NCBI RefSeq assembly: GCF_000003815.2
Contig: NC_049981.1
Coordinates: forward strand, 27,554,945-27,618,944
Direction: 5' to 3'
DNA: 64,000 nt
Origin: Branchiostoma floridae
Lineage: Eukaryota > Chordata > Leptocardii > Amphioxiformes > Branchiostomatidae
Position numbers and translations under genes: made by a program. This document shows positions 36,853 through 54,000 of this stretch, piece after piece (position 1 is the stretch's first letter; every line of letters begins with the position of its first letter). Below the pieces are notes generated by a model, which ran no database searches, was not told where the DNA came from, and saw nothing but the letters and a program-made list of their open reading frames with translations.

Positions 36853-37845
36853 ACATCATATGTTTTATTATACACCTTGCTTCTTCATAGGTTTTAATTT
36901 ATTTCCCGCACCTGTGCATGTTTGATCTGTGCCGGGGCCGTGGTCGGTCTAGCTGGCGCAGTCTGTGGACGGGGTGTAACGCCCTTCCCTAAAGTCAGAC
37001 TAGAAATAACAAGAAAACAGAGAAAGTTCTTTATGAACCATAGATTGTCGACTGAAATCGTCTTAACATCTTGTCATGTACACTCCCATCAGATGAGCTA
37101 AAGTCACAAATCAATACTTAACAGAAAAACCAACTGGAATCTAAAACCGTGCAATCTGCTCCACCCCTTACGCTTCGCCAAAAAGATAAAACAACAATCT
37201 GTATGATGTCGTTAGAGTGCTCCCTTGCGAAAATGTTCAGGCAGGTTCCAGACGTTGGTTTCTGGAATCGGAACTGCCATCCATGGTAGGTTGCGTTTCA
37301 ATAAATAAAAAAATCGTTCCCGCTCACGTTGACCAACTATAATCATACAGACAACGTGCAACACTCTACCTTTTACATTTTATTACATTGTTATATTTCC
37401 CTCCCACCACGTGAGCAAGGGAGACATATTGTGTTCTCTATAGTCTCACTTGTCTCTCGGCTTGGGTGCGTGGATACGTCCGTATTCGCCCGGCCATACG
37501 CCTGTTACGTGCTTTCCTTCACGTATAGGGCTGTAAGATGAAGGAAGATGACATTACTTTAATTCTATACACTAAATAAATTTTCTTTCTTACTACGTAC
37601 ACGACAAACTATCCTGCACAACTTACTAAAATAAATCTAACACTCATGTATAAAAAAGTACATGTACTAAGACACGGCAATGTATTGCTCAAGTACGCGC
37701 AAGTACATGTGGCAAATAGACACAATAAAGTATATACGCACAAGTATTAAGATACGACAGGTACTAAGATACACCAAAGTGTTACTCACTTGTGTTGCAC
37801 ATTATGGCCCTTGAATTCTCGCAGCTTGATTGATATCGCACTCAT
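35239..37845 (-). CDS. Uncharacterised QRDV-motif protein B (long paralogue), 6 exons
   Basis: Exons in transcription order: 37845-37790, 37530-37450, 36999-36912, 36503-36353, 36147-36066, 35416-35239; 211 residues. It begins MSAISIKLREFKGHN and contains a proline/threonine/alanine-rich segment (TPRPQTAPARPTTAPAQ). A first motif QRDVWGVP is followed by STYEASYD, and a second, diverged copy is TRKDIFGN followed by FETTYGSAYNQPF near the C-terminus. Intron phases 2, 2, 0, 1 match the neighbouring paralogue; this copy has two further exons that the other lacks. It is basic, with no signal peptide or membrane segment. A structural or cytoskeletal (ciliary) role is a guess from the repeated TTY/YN pattern. 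An untranslated first exon may lie near 39742-39900. Confidence 0.85.
36796..36851. repeat. (TA)n microsatellite
   Basis: More than 25 TA units in the third intron of QRDV gene B. Confidence 0.97.
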
Positions 37846-38136
37846 CTTGTTGGATCTGCATTCAGCTGTATTAAAGAAGAACCGACATATCTTATGAGAT
37901 CATAAAACGTTTCATACTGTTGTCACTGGGGGTAGGTCTATTTCTACGGCTTCTTAAGTTTATGTAATTACAATTGGTCGGCACTTCTCAAGGCCTGCGC
38001 ACGTACCACATTTACTGTAGTATTCTGTGTATAGTCAATGCAGGGTCTTCAGAGCTGCCATCCCCTTCTAAAACATTGACTTTCCATTTCTATCTCCTTA
38101 CAGAATGGGAGGAAAGGTCCAAAATCGGTACCAAAC

Positions 38137-38199
38137 TAGCCTGGATACCATACCCCAACCTCATACTTGAGATCGGGCTGGGGTTTGGTAACCAGGCTA
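38137..38199. mobile_element. Minimal 63-bp MITE, TAGCCTGG family
   Basis: TAGCCTGGATACCATACCCC at the left is mirrored by a right end closing CCAGGCTA. The perfect 9-bp repeat GTACCAAAC flanks it (38128-38136 and 38200-38208). It shares terminal bases and target length with the element at 10757-10969. Confidence 0.85.
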
Positions 38200-41098
38200 G
38201 TACCAAACGACAGTGAATTTATAGTTTTGGAGAGAGTGACTCTTTCCCCAAGAGACCACCAATCTTGATTTAATCATAAACCAGGTCCATGATAATGATC
38301 AATGTCGCTGTAACAGAGGACACGGTCCCCCAGAGCAACCTATCGTGTCAACAACTTGACCTTCCTAGAAGGAATAACACTCCGAACAAAACGTCTTGGT
38401 GGCGGGTTGCCGTCTGAAAACACCCCAAGTGTTTTTATAGTCCCTTTGTTTACCCCGGTGTTTACACTGGACGTGGTAACGCTGGGTCGTTTAGCTGGAC
38501 TTCCGGGTTTGGCTACTAGTACGTGTTTAATATACATGTGAGCCACTTTTGGCGTAATACTTCTTTTTCTTGGGATCTTTAAGATGGCCATTGAAATCCA
38601 CATGATAGCACTCTCAACTATTGTGAATAAATCATTAATCTTCATTCATTCTCGATTACTACGTATCTGAATTCTTTGAACTTTCTAATCAAACCTTTTA
38701 AGTTGTCGAGTTTGAGACAAAACGTGTAGACTTTGCTCTTAATCTGTCCCTCAACATGTTTCTGAGTAATTATCTAGGGCATGTAACTAGGCATTACACA
38801 TTTATGCACGCCCAGTCTGGTGATTTAATGGGCTTATCATGCCGCAAAGCATGGTCATTAGCCCACATAACTCACCTGCGGAATATAATGGTTTCCATTC
38901 AAACCACACACCTGTCGTATTAAATATAGATCCCGCTTGAAACCATACCATGTGAAAGTGCCAAGTGGTTCCCAAACGCTTTTCAATCGCTGGAAGTTGA
39001 TTTTAGTAAGGCGTACACTGATTTCCTGTGTTGGACATAGGTATGGCACGTTGGAAAGAGTTTTGGAATTTTGATCCTGGCTTAGCTGCCCTGCTTTTAT
39101 TTAAGACAAGAAACGTATTTCTTGTAACGATGTCTTCGTCTTGTTTTGAATAGCAAACAAGGTGCAGTAACTAGAAACATATCAGTTGGGCGTAGTTAAG
39201 ACAACAAGAATGGGCCTTTGATATCTCGATATTTACAGTACACGTTGTGATTGTTGTGGCTTTTAGTACCCTGTGTACATTGCAAATCCCCTAAGCAAAA
39301 CAACTGTTTCAAACTCTAAGCAGGGAAATGTTTTCAAAACCACTAACGTTACGTTTACAATACAATAAATAGGGACAAATTTTCAAAGTAACGTTGATGT
39401 TGCAATTGATTATTAATATGGTCAGAAGGACAGATTGCGGATGGAACGAATGGAATTCCTGACAGTGTTTGGAAGTTTCCGTAGATTTTATCACACGTTA
39501 ACGCTGTAAAACGCTGTGCAAGAAAACCGAAAACAAGTCACACACATGGCACCGATGTCTGTGTTTTTGGTGCCTGTCGTGGTAGTTGTTGATAACACGT
39601 TCTATTCAACAGTATTTTCAGAATGGAATTTATTTGTTTCTTCCGAACACTGATTATATTTTATTACAATGGGTTTAACGATAAAATGTCCTACTTTGAA
39701 GCCATACCTACCAGACCAAAGTTCTGTACTTAAAAACTTACCTTAACTTGGTGAGTGGGCGCGAGGTAGTAGTGCCTCAAGTCATTTTTCCCCAAGTGTC
39801 TTGGTGTAGTGAAGTTTCGTAAAGAGAATCCTTCCCCCTGGTTTCAACACGCTCTACTGAGCACGAAAATCCCTCTTTGAGTAGTCTGAGTGCACATGAA
39901 TCAACACTCGGGTTGAGTCACCTGAGGGGCGGTACAGTAAGCATCCGAGCGGATCGAATTTGACGAAAAATTACAAAGGCAAATGGTTGTAATGGATTAA
40001 AACATACAATGTGTTAAGAAAATCATATTTGTCGGTTCAAACATTGGTCTTGTTTTCTTTTTGAGAGACGTATGTCATTTTTAACCTCCACTGGGGTTAG
40101 TAATGGTTTGTCCCGCAGACGACACGTTCAGTAGCAGGACGCCGAGACGTAGCCATGGCGACGGTTTGTTTGGCGCATGCCCAGGTCTCCCCCACGTTGT
40201 GCTCGGGTTACCATCGCTGGAAAGGTCACAACTTGTCATGTCTTTGTTTCCAATGCAAAGAAAGGGTCGGGTGGCGTTTAAATTAGGGACGTTTCAAGTA
40301 AAGCGGAGGGCGATATATTGCAAAGCACCTTCCACAACTCCGGATGCTCTGGATGTTGTCTGAAAGTCAAGTGCGCAAAGTTATTCCTTGTCGCCTTGAA
40401 ACAACATTTATCATCTTTTAAGATTAAAAACGCAGATAACCAGCCAATTGCAGCTTAAGAACATGCTCAGGTTGCCAAAAGGACAGTGTTCAAACATTGT
40501 AACGTGTTAGGTATTTTTCCCTAATGAGCAATAAAAAAATGCAATTTCTTATGGCCTAAGAATTAAACTCCCAATATAACGTTAATGTCATAGAATCTAG
40601 GAGGTTTCATAGAAGTATGGAAGAAATAAAGGCAGTACTTTTCCCCTTATGAAAATTAATAATCGTAATATCTAATTCAATTCCTTTTTTATTGAATCTG
40701 ACTTTACGCTTTACATTTGTTTGTTTTCCTTCCTTATATTTTCTTTCCCTTCTTTCTGCATGGTTTGCGTGTTTATTAGTTGCACCAATTGTTTATTCTT
40801 CGGACATAAGACCAAACACCTCAGTCTATCATGCTTCGGGGATTCGCCGGATGATTGGAATATGACCTGTAAGTTTAAAAGAAGTCGACAGAAGTCGCTT
40901 TTTTCCAGTGTACGTGACGACACTGCTGAAACTTGAGGCATGTGTCTTGCATGTCCCGTCTTGTTGTGGCTGGGAGATGCATCATTCACCAAATTAGTAC
41001 AAAAGGGCGGGGCCAGTCCACCTTACCTGCTATCTGATTGGCTTAAATATGGAGAGGCTTTTACGTCATCCACTACCTTCTGTATTGGTACCCCCTTG

Positions 41099-41108
41099 TA
41101 TATAAAAG
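41099..41108 (+). promoter_or_regulatory. TATA-like motif upstream of macroH2A
   Basis: TATATAAAAG lies about 315 bp before the ATG. The distance would require a 5' UTR near 280 bases or a spliced leader exon. Confidence 0.3.
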
Positions 41109-41414
41109 ATATTGCTGTTCCATGTCCCACTAATACCTGCTTTGGTCAAAACGTCTGGCCTCGCCACTAAAATAAAATACTGATTTGATATTCTAGTTGG
41201 CACAAAAGGTGTTTACCTTAGAGAATCTGTCTTTCATACCGTTTGACTTGACGGTATTACGGGAGGAACAGCGCAAGACAACACAGCCGCCAGCCTGGCT
41301 CACCTTTGATACAGACCTTGTTTTTAGAGCGAAGTTCTTCTCATCATCTGCCATTTTCTCGTCTCTAGCGCGACACATTTTGGTTATTTTCTCCTGTGCA
41401 CATTCCTCGGCGGT

Positions 41415-46392
<4,978 letters not shown>

Positions 46393-48224
46393 GTCTTAGA
46401 TGACTGTAATATGCTTTCTTATTTAGTAGTGAATGACTTCAAGTCGATATTTTACTCTTTTGGTTACGATGGATAATTTTCGAATACTCATTCCCTTTTC
46501 TGGTCAAATCCTTGAAAATTCTGAAGTTTGTGTCCCATTTTGAGGCTTTGATCTGTACCTTGTTACATGCAAGAACTTACCTTCACCATCACAAGGATAT
46601 TTTCTACTCCCCCATGAGTAAAATGGAATGGCCCAGACTTGTGTACATACTAGCGAAATCAGAGGGAGATAAAAGTTTATATATCATTTTGCACTTCTTA
46701 AAGAAGTAGTAGCTATAGAACACTGTAAACTTTCCAGAAACTTTTCTTTTTTTCTAGAAAAGTCTTTCTTTCAAGACATGTTGTAAAGGTTACTTTATTT
46801 AAGTGCATCTTTAACTTTCTTGAAGTAAAAAAAAAGCGTTTTCATCCTTGTAGTTTTAACTCTGGAAGGGAAAGTACTGCCTTAATTTTCCCCCTTTTTC
46901 AATGTGATAAGAAGATAAGTTTGATATGCCTGTAATAAGGCATTGTAATTCTAAACGGAATACATAGTGAACCTGTGTCTTATGCAGTGTTTGGAAAGAA
47001 TTGCTACATGAAATTGTAGGGTGACATAAGAATCATAAGTCATAATCAGTTAATGATATGTACTTAAAGCTTTGCATGAACTCTTACTATGAGTATAATC
47101 TCATTTCTTGATTTGATATTTGATTCAGAGTTTGCAGTACTTTGCACCAATTTTAGACAGGTTTTTCGTGGTCAAGCTGGTACTTATTTATGAACAAACC
47201 GTACATTACATTAGTAATGTCCGTGAGTCTAGAATCTTATTTTCGTTTTTACATAACGAATATAGATATATCAAATGTACTGATGCTGTAAGGCACGTTG
47301 GCAGCAAAAATCATATACTGCATGAAAATATACATTTGTTAACGTTACCTCGATGTCTTTGATTATAAGCCCACTGCTCTTTATTAGTATGATTTACAGC
47401 TTATAATTGTCAACACATAGAGACTGTATAATTTGACAGCAAAAGTGCATTAGCATATGCATCATTGATGTACAGCTTAAAGTTTGTGGATGTTTGAGTC
47501 TATGCTGAATAAATGGCAAGAGTGGCTTATAATACATGCCATTATGCTATAGCTATAAACATAATGATTGCTTCTGACAATTTTAAAGGATATTTTCTCC
47601 AGGTGTGATAATTTTAGATGTGCGATTCCTATATGACATGCTGTTTGCAATTAATGTTATCAAATGTGCCATGAAATGTCACAATTATATTGTCCTATAT
47701 ATGTGAGGATGTATTGTGTCATTGATCATTAGATTATGTTCGAGATTGTATGTTGAAAAAGACTGATGCATGCTGATGAAAAAGATCTAGAGAGAAGAGA
47801 GTAGATGAAGAAGTAATTCTTACAACGTTTGACTAAACATAGGACAAAGGACAATCATCATCAACAAAATTTTTTCTTCCAGTCCCATATACAGTTTTGT
47901 ATATCAATTAAATAGTGCCCCCCAGGAGTTTTAATGGTACAATCGGGTAAAGTCTCGTGAGAACTAACGAGGAACATGACGTAGTTGGCAGACGACGTTA
48001 TGTAACTAGCAGACGACGCTCCTTTCTAGTCGGCAAGATCCGCTGTTATTGCAGGTATTTGGGGGCGAAGGTCCTTACATTCTGTTCTTCTGGACAAAAC
48101 CTAACGTCACTTTAAAGCAAACGGTGAATAACTGCAGTCGATAGCAGAAGAAATCTGCCGCAACGCCCCCTCCCCATTCATTCCAAGACGAACTGATTTT
48201 ACCTCGCGGTTGTGTAACGCCATT
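46393..48224 (+). other. macroH2A 3' UTR and spacer
   Basis: AT-rich sequence with a polyadenylation signal (TGAATAAATGG) at about 47507. The promoter region of the FAD gene follows. Two GTAACTAGCAGACGACG-like short repeats occur near 47975-48015. No exon is supported. Confidence 0.5.
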
Positions 48225-49861
48225 ATGGCCACAAACGTTCACGGACCTTCAGTTGCCATCATCGGCGGTGGTATAGCGGGCCTGGTGTGCGCAGCTCGCC
48301 TGGGACAACTCGGGATCACCGCTACCACCGTTTTCGACACAGGGAGACACGCCCCTGGAGGCAGATGCTCCACCAGGACAGTGGACGTCGGAGGAAAAAC
48401 GTTCCTCTTTGACCACTCAGCCCAGTATTTTACAGTCAGCGACAATCGCTTCGCGAAAATCGTCTCATTTCTGCACGCCAAAGGAGCCGTGAAGGTGTGG
48501 AACGGGCCAATCGGTGTGCTGAAGGGGGGTCGGTTTGTGAAGAATGCCAACCTGCAAGCGTTTGTGGGTACAGGGGGCATGAAATCAGTCCCAGAATGCC
48601 TTGCTACTTTGTCAAGAGTGCAGAGGCCGGCCTGGGTTGGCAATGTGGTCTGGGAACCTATGGCCAAGAAGTGGAAAGTTGACAAGTAAGTACATGGTAC
48701 ATGAAGCTGTTTTCCTTTATGTAGACTTGTGTGTAACGTTATGTGTGTAAGGGTACGTGCATGCACATGCATTTGTATATGTGTGTGTGTGTGTGTGTGT
48801 GTACCAACTTAAAGACGTTACAGTCTGCACAGATTACTGTTGCATCACTTACCTCACTATGTTTTTGTTTTCTAGGTATGGATACTTTGACTACCTAGTG
48901 ATTGCACACAATGGAAAGTGTGCAGACCGTCTGATGGGCAGTGCCGGGGCTCCAAAGATTCACGAACTTCTCCGAGTGCGCTTCACTCCCAAGTTGATCC
49001 AGAAAGTTCAGCAAATGCAGCTGTGCTCTTTATGGGTACTACTGGTGGTTTTCCCTGCCAGCCTGAAGTTACCTTTTGAGGGAGCGTTTGTGGAAGACTC
49101 GGATGTTACCTGGGTGGCAAACAATACTGCCAAGCTGGGTCAAAGGGCAACTGGGGACAACAGCGAGTGTTGGACCATCTTTAGCTCACGACAGTTTGGA
49201 GCTGCCCACAAGGTGAGGAGTTTCATAATTTCAAATTTGTTCCTGCAAACTTCTAAATCAGTTAGAAAGATTGCTTATCTTTGAACAGTTAGGGAATCTT
49301 TTACTTCATATTCTGTTAATGTGGTGTGTTTATTCATGTTGTGCAATGAATGATAACATGACATTTATTTGTAAAGTAGGTTTATATATGATTGCAAGAA
49401 ATTTGATATAGGCAAAGTTCATAGTTATCTTAATGTATATCTTCTGTTTGCAGGTGCCACAAGAGAACATCCCACCTGGCAAAGCTGAGGAGGTGACAAA
49501 GCGACTCCTAGCAGCCTTTGCTAAATCTGCAGGTCTGGATTCACGAGCTCTCCCTAGCCCAACCTACAACAAAGTCCAGCTCTGGGGAGCCGCTGTACCC
49601 CTGAATGTTTTGGACGGAGCAGACTGCGTGTTTCAGGCATCACAGAATGTGGGGATCTGCGGGGACTGGCTTGTTAGCCCTTGTATTGAAGGGGCTGCTG
49701 TCAGTGGACTAGCTCTAGCGGAGTCTATCCATCGCCATGTAAATGGTGAGAGGAGAGATACAGGCCTGGGATGTACATTCAAACCTGTTCATGGACCTCC
49801 TATTGGTTCATTCCCAACCAACAGCAAACTGGTTTTTAACCCCGGAGGAAAAACTGGGTAA
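48225..49861 (+). CDS. Renalase-like FAD-dependent oxidoreductase, 3 exons
   Basis: Exons: 48225-48685, 48876-49212, 49454-49861; 401 residues. The start ATG is in good context; an in-frame TTG lies 15 bases upstream. The N-terminus holds a Rossmann dinucleotide-binding motif (VAIIGGGIAGLVCAARL, Gly14-Gly19). A second FAD contact, GGRCSTR, is typical of amine-oxidase and renalase-type proteins. A C-terminal FAD motif reads GICGDWLVSPCIEGAAVSG. There is no signal peptide or membrane segment, so the protein is probably cytosolic. It should oxidise a small reduced substrate using FAD; the substrate cannot be read from sequence. Human renalase is about 340 residues, so this one is longer, mainly at its C-terminal tail. 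Bacterial and plant proteins of the same group are alternatives for closest relative. Confidence 0.88.
48779..48801. repeat. (TG)n microsatellite
   Basis: An uninterrupted TG run in intron 1 of the FAD gene. Confidence 0.95.
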
Positions 49862-51060
49862 AATACATTCTCTGTAGCCTGCCAAAGATTTCCTTTTCTT
49901 TTACAGCATGCTAAATGTGAAATTTGTAGCATTGTCTTGCTGTAAAACTTTCCATTCAGAATGGCACATTTCGCTAAAGATTACTAGTATTATCTCAGTT
50001 ATCCTCAGCAGATCAATACACACATTAAATTAGTAGTAATGCTTTATTTACTTGCAATTCTTTCAGGGTATGATGTACAGTTCATGCATATGATGGTAAT
50101 GTTTTCATGTATTCTATGTTTTTTCAAAGGGCATGGCAAAAACCTAGATGTTCAGCACCTTTTGGATGTACTAAATGAGTCGATGTGTTGTAAGATATGT
50201 TGAAACTTAATCGTGATCAGTTGGGTCTCACCTCACCTCACCTCACCTATCCCTTGACCTTCTAGTGGGTCGTTGGGGCACCATGACATCAGTTGGGTGA
50301 AGTTTACAAATACATGTACAGTCAACTATTCAATAATCTACTTGAAGCGAAAACAATAATCGCCTTGATAACTTATGCATTAAAACGAATTGTCTTAGAT
50401 GACATTATGATATATGTTATGTTGGATTTCCATTTTCATTAGATGTGAAAAATCTGAACTGCACAACGTGTGAAGAAAAAGAATATTATCTAACTGTGCA
50501 TTCCATCTATCATACATTCAGTAAATTTATGTTAGGCTTGATGAAGATAACCAAAAAAGTGACTGTCAGTTTACCGTCCATCACAAGAACAAAAGCAGAG
50601 ACTATATATATTGTTAATTACAATAAGAAATTACTGCCTTAAACATACTTTGAACATTACTATACTAGTTAAAACTCTTAATCAAATGATGATGTTTTAA
50701 TTGATGTGTTTATGCGTAATTGATAGAATATCTGCATTATAATTGCTACTACTACACTAGTACAGGCCTCTTGCATGTCTGTATGTCTGCTTCTGCTTTA
50801 TGTTCATATACAGTTCCTAATATTTATAGGCTATTTGGTCAGGCATCAGAAGGTGTTCATAACCTGTAAAGGAACCTTATATTCTACAGCCATCTGTTAT
50901 GATAGTATTGCTATGTCATGAGTATAAAATGTGTTACAACTACTTTAACATCAGGGTATATGACATGACCACAGTAAGATGGATCCAGAGTTTTCGTGCA
51001 TCTACATACAAATGAAATTAGAAAATGAGATGAAGATGATCACATCACATCACATCACAG
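49862..51060. other. Convergent 3' spacer
   Basis: Holds the 3' UTRs of the FAD gene (+) and the fibrinogen-like gene (-). A minus-strand AATAAA lies near 50043. CACCT repeats occur at 50228-50250 and CACAT repeats at 51038-51058. No exon is supported. Confidence 0.5.
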
Positions 51061-54000
51061 TTATTTCAACCAGACGCTGACGAAGTTGGCATGTCGTCTC
51101 CTGCCATCCCGTGGGATGGGGGTATGCAGGACATCCGTGTCGAACCCTTCTGTGTCACCCTCTTCAATCACACCTACTGCCACACACCTAGCAGATAGGG
51201 TAAAACGTGCAATGGTTCTGACTGCATTATATGGTAAGGTTGATCTGTAAGCTATGAGGACATGCTTTGAGTACCTCACTTTTAGACCGGCTACTGACCT
51301 TTTGATTGTATCACAGATGAGTGATACTATGGCTAGATAAAGTGAGGTACTACTAATAGGTACATGTACATCACACACATTGATCAATGGCAGGATAGAG
51401 CCCAAACCAAGAACACACCGGCAAGTATATTTCAACGCCAGCTTGTCTTTCTTTTGACATTCCTTTGAAAGCATTCCATTTCTTATAGTTCCACACTTAA
51501 ACCACAAACTTTTTCACCAAGGGTCGAGTATCTCAATGTAACCGCGTAAATATCGATGGTCAATAGCTATGATTTAACCAAGAAAGGCCAATGTGCTGCT
51601 GTTCAGTCTGTATGGTTAACCAACTCAAACCCCGACCTTACCTGTCAGAGAAGTCCACTGTGCCAGCCGTGTCCGAAGCCAGGCCCGGGAAGACGCCAAC
51701 ATTTCCCGGTCTGGGCAGCACGCCGTACTTGTTCTGATAGCACACCGTCTTCTCCCCATCCCATGACGTCACCACCACGGGGGTCAACTTGTCAGGTACT
51801 GAAGACTGTGGCAAATATATTATACATGTAGTTTAGCTTTGCACATCATAACTAAAATAGATTTACGTTTAGAAAATGAACGCAGCGACTAGAACGGAAC
51901 CCGTGTTTAACGGACGGCGTTCAGCACCAAGGAGAGAGTCTATATCCTTAATGGCGGCATTGGCATCGGCTACAGGCAAGGTCTGCTTACTTCGCGACGG
52001 TATTCTGCACTAGAATCAGAACCTATCCTCCAAATGACACTAGTCTGTAGAACCAAGATAACCTCCCACTTTAAGAAATTTAGTGTTGATGGTATAATTA
52101 TGTGCAATGAGGAGAAGTGACCCGTCTGGGTGGATGTCGGGAATCAGACTTTGTAATTTTGGCAATGCCTCAGAAACTATAGATTCTCTAGGTTGAAAGA
52201 AACTTACCTGCACAGAATGGTTCCAAAGGGACCCCGCAGTTCTTCCTTCCGGCAGCTGCCACTTGACCCAGCGGCTTCCGACACCGTGGTCATTGTCTCC
52301 GTTTGACATCAAAATCTATAGATATCAAGAAAACATGGAAATGGGTTAGCATTGATTCGCTGTCGCTAGACTGCATTAAACGACTAGAAGGACGCGAGTG
52401 AAACTTTTCCGTTTGATCGATACAAAGTTATTCGAAGAAAAGTTCGGCTATTGATTGAGACGAAAGCGAAGATATTGAAGTTGTTTCACCTCATCTGCGT
52501 GATCTATTGCCAACATCCGGGCATCCATGCTGGCGTATGTGTTGTCTGGAATCACCCGCGGGTACTGCAGGTCTCGCGTGTTGTGATTGGATACTAGCCA
52601 GTTGCCATGGATATCCTCAACCTTCCCGCCAATTTTGGCCACCATGGTCCAGCCTCCATGAGTCATATCGCAGAACGCTTGCACTGCGTGATTCTCCTTG
52701 GTCTTTATCCAGTAGAACCCATCTGTAAGCCTAGATGGGAAAATATCATTGGAATTCGTAGTGATTTACGTGAGACGTCGCGTACGGGTATTGGCTGATT
52801 GGGTTAGAAGATTGCATTTACATCTTTAAGTTTTGTATCCATCTAGCAGTCCTAGACATATAGAAAAATCGATCGGACAACGAGTCTGCGAGGTCTAAAT
52901 AAGTAAGTTTATCGATCGATTAACCCTCAAATCAGCAAGTCAATGAGTCCTCTTCAATTGATAATAATAGGGTAGCTTTTTTAGGGAAAACACACTCTAT
53001 TCTCACGGGCTCAGGTGGATTTTAGATTCGGCGACCTTCGGGCGATCAACAGATACGGCCGAAACTCGATTGTGTGGTAGGGGTTGTATCCCGGGGTAAT
53101 ATACGTAAACCAAAAATGATTTTGAGGTTAAAAGGTAACAAATACAGATCAAGGTTATTTAAAAGATAGCTTGAGGTGATTTCTTACCCCCTTTCGTACC
53201 CACGACAGGCGATGTGGATATCTCTACAGCTGTGAGCCGGGTTGTTCTCGTCCCCAAGTTGTAGGCCCAGTGAATCGGTGCAGCTCACTGCGAAAGGAAT
53301 CACAATGTCGACACATCCGTAACATAATTACTGCACGAAACTATCGCAAGAACTTAGCTAATAAATTCTGCGCTGATTCGGTATTAAAGTCAAAACGTTT
53401 TAAAAATTATGATAAGTCTGATCGCTTTCTAGTAATTGACTTCATACATGTAGTACTTTTCTCCCGCCAAGGCTCGTGACGCCTTTTGAGCAGTGTATTT
53501 CAAAGGTGCCTTTGAGGTAGATCCATAGTGTAAAAACCGGTAGCACTTTTTCAAACGTTTATATATAGCGCTTGAGAAGGCAAAGGATAGCACTGCAGTT
53601 TAAGTTCTACGTACCAAGTCTACCGTCCAGGTAAAATGACGATGCCAAGCACTCAGATGGAGAGTTGCTTATCTCTGTGTTTACTACAAGTGCTTCAAGA
53701 AGGTTCTTCACCTGGAGAAAACAAATTGAAGTGTTTTATTTGCACAGATTATAACAAATAAGATATCAATACACTACCAACATATAACCGGAATATCTAA
53801 CCCACTACTTACTGACGTCACGTGTCAGAAGTCAATGGGTTTGGCATAAGCTGGTTCACGGATTGAACTGCGCATGCACAGTCAGTGTAAAGCATTGTAG
53901 GTAGTGTGTCAAAGTTGAAGGGCCCTGAAACACAAACACTTGTGAACATCGTGTAAAGCATAGTCTAGACAAGAATCTCGTACATGTGCATTTCTAACCG

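Larger units (their letters stand above)
37846..41414. other. Divergent intergenic region between QRDV gene B and macroH2A
   Basis: The two genes are transcribed away from each other. A possible untranslated exon of gene B ends at 39742 (minus strand, GTAAGT donor). A 63-bp MITE lies at 38137-38199. Overlapping frames at 38340-38645 on both strands have no splice context. A TATA-like TATATAAAAG lies at about 41099. Confidence 0.45.

Noticed and set aside
38340-38645. Overlapping open frames on both strands
   Set aside because: No family match, no splice context and no start support; possibly an old repeat fragment.
40103-40363. 86-codon plus-strand frame upstream of macroH2A
   Set aside because: Lies in a CG-richer promoter-like region; no splice donor and no recognisable domain.
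41193-41378. Minus-strand frame just upstream of the macroH2A ATG
   Set aside because: Short, lies in the likely 5' UTR/promoter and has no homology that I recognise.
50228-50250. Short CACCT direct repeats as a possible CRISPR-like array
   Set aside because: The units are 5 bp with no spacers; this is a simple microsatellite.
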